Shown here piece by piece: positions 57,192 to 64,000 of a DNA stretch of 64,000 nt. Position numbers and translations under genes: made by a program. This DNA is from Dysidea avara (lineage: Eukaryota; Porifera; Demospongiae; Dictyoceratida; Dysideidae). The stretch's first letter is position 1. Each line of letters opens with the position of its first letter. The stretch covers positions 48,142,075 through 48,206,074 of the forward strand of contig NC_089274.1 in NCBI RefSeq assembly GCF_963678975.1, read 5' to 3'. The notes beneath the pieces were generated by a model that was not told where the DNA came from, made no database searches, and saw only the letters and a program-made list of their open reading frames with translations.

Positions 57192-57463
57192 GTATGTAAA
57201 ATTTGCACACTATAATGCTATAATACTTGTACTGTTTTGATACATGTTACAAATAAAATCAACCTACATACAAGAACTAAACTACTTACAAGCAACTAAA
57301 AGTAACTTTGCTACTTACAGGCAGTAACTAAAATACTTAACCAAAGTCTATACCATCCTCTGGACACAAAGCATAGTGCCTTAGAATCATTCTGGCACTA
57401 TATTTCCAAACAGTAACAGATATGCATTGCAGCAATTGTTTCCTAGCTAACTTTCAAAACAAG
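57192..57463. other. Presumed intron of the gene starting at 57,143
   Basis: AT-rich with no recognisable exon. Confidence 0.3.
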
Positions 57464-57658
57464 TCATTTTAACAGTGATATAGTGAATAGAGTGGATAAG
57501 GCAAAAGGTGACCAAACACCAAATGACTCACAAATTGGGAATAAAAGATTGCTCACGGTTTCTAAATAGTGTATCCTCACCAGCAACAGCAGCCACCCCA
57601 GCCTTAGAAGCAGCGGAGGAAAGCTAAAGCTGAATGGTACATCTGACAGAGAGACCAA
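57464..57658 (-). pseudogene. Retroelement-type protein fragment, C-terminal piece, inverted
   Basis: The minus-strand frame ends with ESFGVWSPFALSTLFTI. This matches the C-terminal signature (V-E-S/T-F-G-V-W-T/S-P) of a repetitive protein common in sponge and cnidarian genomes, usually found at the C-terminus of retroelement-derived frames. The N-proximal part of the same protein type lies on the opposite strand at 57,763. Confidence 0.45.
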
Positions 57659-57762
57659 AGTAAGCTGGATGACCTAGAGAGAAATCTGGGTGACCACTTT
57701 GCATTTGCTTATTTACCATTGATCAGTTTGGTGACCATCTCCTTGGTTGTTCACATGGCCCA

Positions 57763-58017
57763 ATGCATATCCAATGTCACGATGCTCTAGTTACTGTATT
57801 ACATCATGCTCTACTCCAAGACCACCCTGGTGTTCTCTGGGAGCAAGGTATCACCTCTTCTGACCATTCTCATCCTGGGGATATTTATTGTGACAAAGGA
57901 AACAGAGGGACACCCTACCACAAGCGAAGGGCAATGACAAAGTCATGTAGAGAAAAGGCCAAGCCTAAAGATGGTTGTGGGATTGCCTTCAGCCAGTATG
58001 CTGCAGCTGGTATGTAA
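57763..58017 (+). pseudogene. Retroelement-type protein fragment, N-proximal piece
   Basis: Reads HDALVTVLHHALLQDHPGVL then DHSHPGDIY, which fits the same repetitive protein as 57,464-57,658 (H-D-A-L..ALLQD.PGV..EQ.....RPGDIY). After DIY the expected sequence is lost and unrelated residues follow. So the two pieces are separate, inverted relative to each other and dead. Family assignment is from memory of the motif pattern only. Confidence 0.45.
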
Positions 58018-59239
58018 AATTGTCAGAACAGTCATGAGGATTTGGGTGATAATGCATAGCATGTAACCTCTTATGAAGCCATGGTCTAAATCATTTGGGG
58101 CTTCTGTTAATATATTAAGGACTTTTTCAAATTTTTAGGGTGATGACGTCATGGACAGCTTGAATTTGATGATAGAATTGATTTATATATGAAATTAGGT
58201 GTGTTCATCAAAAGTAAGACTGATTCTGATTCCTAAGTGCTAATGTTACTAAATATTATCATGTAACGAAATCACCAAAATTAATGATTCCTGCCAATTA
58301 TGCAACTGATGATGTATACAGTATTGTGTAAATGGTTAGGATTCTGTAAAAAGACAAGTTCAAACTGCTATATGAGCTAGTCAGGTTATTTATGCATATG
58401 AGTTAACAGGTGGTCAACTGGCCTTCACTATTATACTAAGATCTGTAATATTACCTAATTATGCATACACCTGTACACTGGTTATATAATTATAAGCATA
58501 CATCTCAAATAGTCACACCAATATAACACTACATGACATTTCACTACCTCTCAGTTATTTCCCCCTTAAATTGTAAAACTGTACGTGTGTATGTAGACTG
58601 TGGATTCATAATAATCAATCTTCTGTGAAGTCTGGTCCATTAAGAAATAAAAATTAATCTAATAGAATGCACACTAACAAGTAAAACACATCACTCCACT
58701 TGCAAGTAGGATACAGCTGTTTTGGTGATCTGGTGATAGAAACTGACTCTTGACAGGACAATGTACTACACAATTAGCTTGATGTTGTTTAATTTTAAAC
58801 AACATTAATTTTGTTTTGTAAGGTTCCAAAACTGGAATTTTTTTCCAAAATTGGCAAGATTTCTGGCTAAAAAATTCCATAATTAATGCAACAATGGCAA
58901 GACTTTGTTCCCAACTGGCAAAATTGATACTTTCCAAAATTGACGAAGTTTTCCAAAACTATTGTAATAGGCATATTGAAATGGCAACTTAACATACGTA
59001 CGTATCTGTAGCATTGCAAGAGTACACAAGGACTTCTACATAGAATGTCCCTTTTATATACTAATGAACTGACTGATATAAAAAGATATAAGCCATTTGA
59101 TGATACTCTGATACAGAATAGTTGTCACATCATGATTATCACTACAGCATGACACATCACATGGTCAATGGCTACATGTTTAACACATAATTTTATTATA
59201 CATGTGTGTGTGGTTTAACCACAAGGCTAGAGAACTTAC
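58018..59239. other. Non-coding sequence downstream of gene fragment B
   Basis: About 58,795-58,965 is a block of repeated TTTTCCAAAAnTGG words in both orientations, resembling a MITE interior. No exon continuing the minus-strand gene at 59,240 could be identified. Confidence 0.35.
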
Positions 59240-59826
59240 CAAGAAGTACTCTAATAGCAATATTGTAGTAAACATCACCACCACCTCTGTCAGCAACACT
59301 GCTTTCATTGCCAGTAACTTGATAAGTTACTATTTGTTGTTTGTTAGTACCACTACGTAATAACAGTACATTAATATTAGAATACAATCCCACAACTGAT
59401 CCTGATGGTGCAGTGAACTGTTCTGTTACTGGGAGGGTGTAGTTTTGACATGAAAATATACTACCAACACTAGGATTGAATGTGACTGTGTTTGATTGGA
59501 TGAGTGAATAATTAGTGTTCCTACCATCAATTCCAGTCCTCTCCCAAATACCAGGATAAAATGTCACTGATGATACACCTAGTATCTGATAACAGAACTC
59601 CCAGGTAGTCACAATTCCTTTACACTGAACTGTATATCCAGTTAGTATGTATGTGTGATCTGCAGAAATAATCCTCTCACTATGATTCAGTGACCCAACA
59701 GTGTCAGGAGCTGTACACACTTGACCACTGACTGCTGTAATGTACAACACATCACCTTTGCCTAGCATGTAGTTATATGCTCACCAGATATCAACATTGT
59801 GTAAATAGTTGCACTTCTGATAACAA
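59240..59826 (-). CDS. Secreted-protein gene fragment B: leader exon and main exon
   Basis: Minus-strand paralogue of 2081-2687. The leader exon is 59,826-59,785 (42 bases, acceptor TTTCTTTACAG, encoding VIRSATIYTMLIS), then a 50-base intron (donor GTGAGC, acceptor ACATTACAG). The main exon is 59,734-59,240 (495 bases), ending at donor GTAAGTTC. The leader again runs into VSGQVC in phase 1, so it looks like a signal peptide. The main domain shares APDTVGS, YILTGYTVQCxGIVTTWEFC, SLIQSNTVTFNPSVGS and EQFTAPSGSVVGLYS with the other copy; variable patches lie between. The conservation of reading frame and all splice sites between copies argues that both are, or recently were, functional. Same strand, about 57 kb apart: a dispersed gene family, probably extracellular. 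Function unknown. Confidence 0.7.
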
Positions 59827-59887
59827 CTGTAAAGAAAAATAAACACCAATAATAAGCATATACTGTAGTTTAAATTCTTCATGTTAT

Positions 59888-60218
59888 GATAATCTAATCA
59901 AAAACAGCCAAGCTGTAAAAAAAGGCACGGCCCCCATAAAGGCCATGGTGAAAAAAGATGTGAAATCCAAGGTGGCGGCCAAGAAATGGCTGTGATGGTA
60001 GGTTAATGGTTACATTTTAATAACAACAATTCAGGTGAATTTGGTGCCAAGACCAAGCGGCACAAAATTCACCTGAATTGCCGTTATTAAAATGTAACCA
60101 TTAACCTACCATCACAGCCATTTCTTGGCCGCCACCTTGGATTTCACATCTTTTTTCACCATGGCCTATATGGGGGCCGCGCCTTTTTTTACAGCTTGGC
60201 TGTTTTTGATTAGATATC
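59888..60218. mobile_element. Foldback palindrome 2
   Basis: 331 bases; two arms of about 150 bases are near-perfect inverted copies around a centre near 60,040-60,060. Ends CTAATCAAAAACAGCCAAGC then TGTAAAAAAAGGC match the ends of the palindrome at 27,009-27,643, but the middles are unrelated. Confidence 0.85.
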
Positions 60219-60419
60219 ACTTCTTTTTGTATTTGTATACTGCAAAGCCGGCCTATGGCTGGCTTTGGCGCTTTTTTTAACCCATGTGTTTTTTTCTTTA
60301 CCACAGGAAGAAGAAAAGAACTTAAAGAAGAATTTTAGTACTTCAATTATTTTTGATTTTATTAGTAATTATACAAATTATATACATATATTTATTACAT
60401 GCTCATTATTCCCCACAGG
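60219..60419. other. Short spacer with palindromic motif
   Basis: CCGGCCTATGGCTGGCTTTG (about 60,249-60,268) is the reverse complement of the motif that opens the window (AAGCCAGCCATAGGCC), so these may be two copies of one repeat end. Confidence 0.4.
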
Positions 60420-63400
60420 ATTTTTTTGCAGCTGATCTCTCTACTGGGTGACTTGAAATGTAGCTGAACTATATACAGGATGGTTTCTTTGTAGCTGAAC
60501 TCTCTGTAACAGGTGATTTGTTTGCAGCTAAACTCTCTACATGGTGGTGTCTTTATAGCCGAACTCTCTACATGATGGTTTCTTTGTAGCTGAACTCTCT
60601 ATAAGGTGACTTCGTCTAGCTGAACTCTCTACAGGGTGATTTTTTTGTAGCTGAACTCTCTGCAGGGTGATTTGTTTGCAGCTGAACTCTCTACATGATG
60701 GTTTCTTTGTAGCTGAACTCTCTACAAGGTGACTTTGTCCAGTTGATCTCTCTACGGGGTGATTTGTTTCTAGCTGAACTCTCTACAGGTGAATTGTTTG
60801 CAGCTAAACTCTCTACATGGTGGTTTCTTTGTAGCTGAACTCTCTACAAGGTAACTTCTTCTCTACAGGGTGATTTGTTGTAGTTGAATTCTCTACTAGG
60901 TGGTTTGTATGAGGCTGAACTCTCTACATGGCGGTTTCTTTGTAGCTGAACTCTACAGAGTGATTTGTTTGCAGCTGAACTCTCTACATGATGGTTTCTT
61001 TGTAACTGAACACTCTACAAGGTGACTTCTTCTAGCATGATCTTTCTACAGGGTGAATTGTTGTAGCTGAACTATCTACAAGGTAACTTCTTCTAGTTGA
61101 TCTCTATACAGGGTGATTTGTTTGTAGTTGAATTCTGTACAGGTGGTTTCTTTGTAGCTGAACTCTGTACATGATGGTTTCTTTGTAGCTAAACTCTTTA
61201 CAAGGTGACTTCTTCTAGCTGAACTCTCTACGGGGTAATTTTCTTTGTAGCTGAACTCTCTATATGATGGTTTCTTTGTAAATGAACTCTCTACAAGGTG
61301 AATTCTTCTACCTGATCTCTCTACAGGGTGATTTGTTTGTAACTGAACTCTGTACAAGTGCGTTTTGTGGGTGATCTCACTGCAGGTTGATTTGTTTGTA
61401 GCTGAATACCACTAAAGGGTGATTTTGCTTGTAGCTGAACTCCTTGCATTGTATCTAGTTTCTAGCTGATCTCTCTACAGGGTGATTTGTTTGTAGCTGA
61501 TCTCTCTACAAGTTGATTTGTGTGTAGCTGATCTCTCTGCAGGTTGATTAATTTGCAGCCGATCTCTCTACAAGGTAATTTGTTTGTAGCTGAACTGTCT
61601 ATAAAGTGATTTATTTGTAGCTGATCTCTCTGCAGGTTGATTTGTTTTAGCTGAACTCTCTACAGGGTGATTTACTTGTAGTTGAACTCCTTACATTGTG
61701 ACTAGTTTCTAGCTGATCTCTCTACAGGGTGATTTGTTTGTACCTGATCTCTCTACAAGTTGATTTGTCTGTAGCTGAACTCTATACAGGGTAATTTGTT
61801 TGTAGCTGAACTCTATACAAGGTGCTTTTTTGTAGGTGATCTCACTGCAGGTTGATTTGTTTGTAGCTGAACTCACTAAAGGGTGATTTGCTTGTAGCTG
61901 AACTCCTTACATTGTATCTAGTTTCTAGCTGATCTCTCTACAGGGTGATTTGTCTGTAACTGATCTCTCTACAAGTTGATTTGTGTGTAGCTGATCTCTC
62001 TGCAGGTTGATTAATTTGCAGCCGATCTCTCTACAAGGTAATTTGTTTGTAGCTGAACTGTCTATAAAGTGATTTATTTGTAGCTGATCTCTCTGCAGGT
62101 TGATTTGTTTTAGCTGAACTCTCTACAGGGTGATTTACTTGTAGCTGAACTCCTTACATTGTGACTAGTTTCTAGCTGATCTCTCTACAGGGTGATTTGT
62201 TTGTAGCTGATCTCTCTACAAGTTGATTTGTGTGTAGCTGATCTTTCTACTGGTTGATTTGTTTGTAGCCGATCTCTCTACAGGGTAATTTGTTTGTAGC
62301 TGAACTCTGTACAAGGTGCTTTTTTGTAGGTGATCTCACTGCAGGTTGATTTGTTTGTAGCTGAACTCACTAAAGGGTGATTTGCTTGTAGCTGAACTCC
62401 TTACATTGTGTCCAGTTTCTAGTTGATCTCTCTACAGAGTGATTTGTTTGTAGCTGAACTCTCTATAAGGTGATTTATTTGTAGCTGAACTCCTTACATT
62501 GTGTGTAGTTTCTAGCTGATCTCTCTACAGGGTGATTTGTTTGTAAATGATCTCTCTACAAGTTGATTTGTGTGTAGTTGATCTCTCTGCAGGTTGATTT
62601 GCTTGTAGCCGATCTCTCTATAGGGTAATTTGTTTGTAGCTGAACTCTCTATAAGGTGATTTGTTTGTAGTTGATCTCTCTGCAGGTTGATTTGTTTTAG
62701 CTAAACTCTCTAGAGGCTGATTTGTTTGTAGCCGATCTCTCTACAGGGTAATTTGTTTGTAGCTGAACTCTCTACAAGTTGATTTTTGTGTAGCTGATCT
62801 CTCTGCAGGTTGATTTGTTTGTAGCCGATCTCTCTACAGGGCAATTTGTTTGTAGCTGATCTCTCTACAGGGTGATTTTTTTGTAGCTGACCTCTCTTCA
62901 GGGTGATTTGTTTCTAGCTGATCTCTCTACAGGGTGATTTTTTGTAGCTGACCTCTCTTCAGGGTGATTTGTTTCTAGCTGATTGCTCTACAGGTTGATT
63001 TGTTTGTAGATGAACTCTCTACAGGGTAATTTGCTTGTAGCTGAACTCCTTACTTTGTGTCTAGTTTGTAGCTGATCTCTCTACAGGGTGATTTGTTTGT
63101 AGCTGAACTTCTTACATTGTGTGTAGTTTCTAGCTGATCTCTCTACAAGGTGATTTGTTTGTAGCTGATCTCTCTACAAGTTGATTTGTGTGCATATAGC
63201 TGATCTCTCTGCAGGTTGATTTGTTTGTAGCCGATCTCTCTACAGGTAATCTGTTTGTAGCTGAACTCTCTATAAGGTGATTTGTTTGTAGCTGATCTCT
63301 CTGCAGGTTAATTTGTTTTAGCTGAACTCTCTACAGGGTGATTGCTTGTAGCTGAACTCCTTACATTGTGTCTAGTTTCTAGTTGATGTCTCTACAGAGT

Positions 63401-63870
63401 GATTTTTTGTAGCTGAACTCTCTTCAGGGTGGTTTGTTTCTAGCTGATCTCTCTACAGGTAGATTTGTGTTGATTTGTTCATTGCTGATCGCTCTAAAGG
63501 TAATTGATTTGTTGCAGTTGAACACCCTGCAAAGTGTTTTGTTTGTAGCTGATCACTCTAAAGGGTAATTTGTTTGTAGCTGAACTCTCTCCACAGTGAC
63601 TTGTGTGTAGCAGAATTCTGTGTAACTGAATTCTCTAGAGAGTGACTTAATTGTAGCTGAATTCTCTACAGGGTGCATGACTTGTTTATAGCTGAACTTT
63701 CTTCAGTGTGACTTGTAATGTTCTGAATCTCTATAGTGGTATATTTGCTTAACTCTCCACATGGTGACTGTCTTCTTGCTGAACTGTCTATAAGATTAAC
63801 TGTTTGCAGCTGAACTCCCTACAGAATAACTTGTGATGTAATAAAATTCTATAATGGAGTAAATAAATTA
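60420..63870. repeat. Satellite array, ~31-base monomer with 463-base higher-order repeat
   Basis: About 110 tandem units whose core is GTAGCTGAACTCTCTACAGG followed by GTGATTTGTTT, with regular variants (GATCTCTCT, CTGCAGGTTGA, CTCCTTACATTGTGTCTAGT). A rarer variant set repeats exactly 463 bases apart: TCCTTGCATTGTATCTAG at 61,441 and TCCTTACATTGTATCTAG at 61,904; AGGTTGATTAATTTGCAGCC at 61,541 and 62,004. That is about 15 monomers per higher-order unit. Units degrade towards both ends. Frames in it (for example 93 codons, minus, 61,076-61,357) are by-products. Confidence 0.92.
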
Positions 63871-64000
63871 GCCGAATGCTCTATTAGGGTGACTGTTCCA
63901 TTAGAGTATCTCGATCTCGCATTTGCTACACGGAGTTGGCTTTCGAATCATAACTCAGTGGTTTGTAATCCGATTCTTCTGTACTACTGCAAGGACTTTC
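63871..64000. other. Array edge with R1-related words
   Basis: GCTCTATTAGGGTGACTGTT and TTAGAGTATCTCGATCTC match words in the R1 elements (3471-3841, 13,190-13,553). The window ends before any boundary is seen. Confidence 0.4.

Noticed and set aside
61076-61357. 93-codon minus-strand frame with ESSARRSHLVES-type repeats
   Set aside because: Lies wholly inside the satellite array and follows its period.

Overview
The window looks like nuclear DNA of an invertebrate animal. It is AT-rich, has very short introns (50 and 61 bases in the two clearest genes) with consensus GT/AG sites, no bacterial operons, and is dominated by eukaryotic transposons. A marine sponge (demosponge) is my best guess from intron size and repeat types; this is inference. 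Ordinary host coding sequence is scarce and mostly single exons. Most of the 64 kb is transposable elements, several nested, and their target-site duplications (TSDs) can be read directly.

Layout. 1-10,000: one two-exon fragment of a secreted-protein gene (minus strand, 2081-2687), then small non-autonomous DNA transposons, including a hAT-type element (7094-7620, perfect 8-base TSD) inside a Mutator-type element (6608-7857, 10-base TSD). 10,041-14,925: a decayed DNA transposon with a DDE transposase pseudogene (plus) and a YqaJ-type nuclease/PHD pseudogene (minus), flanked by inverted repeats of about 480 bases that each carry a 21-base minisatellite. 15,635-19,930: a hAT-like element holding a BEL/Pao LTR retroelement (16,494-19,900) that lost gag, protease and most of RT but keeps an 884-codon RNase H-integrase frame.

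20,710-51,725: a large, diverged inverted duplication. The left arm has a homeodomain-like exon (20,924-21,079), decayed exons, a foldback palindrome (27,009-27,643) and MITEs. The right arm has a second, nearly full-length BEL/Pao element (36,288-45,089, LTRs 1% different, TSD GATAC) whose gag is split by a hAT transposon (37,178-39,756, TSD ATCACATG). The left arm preserves the empty site. 

51,900-64,000: small elements with long TIRs, isolated host exons with good splice sites (54,181-54,297; 57,106-57,191), GT microsatellites, a shuffled retroelement fragment, a second copy of the secreted-protein exons (59,240-59,826), a second foldback palindrome, and a 3.4-kb satellite array of about 31-base monomers with a 463-base higher-order period (60,420-63,870).

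I see no CRISPR array, rRNA gene, intact tRNA gene or complete host gene. The genes here do not form a pathway; the content is a record of repeated insertion, duplication and decay.
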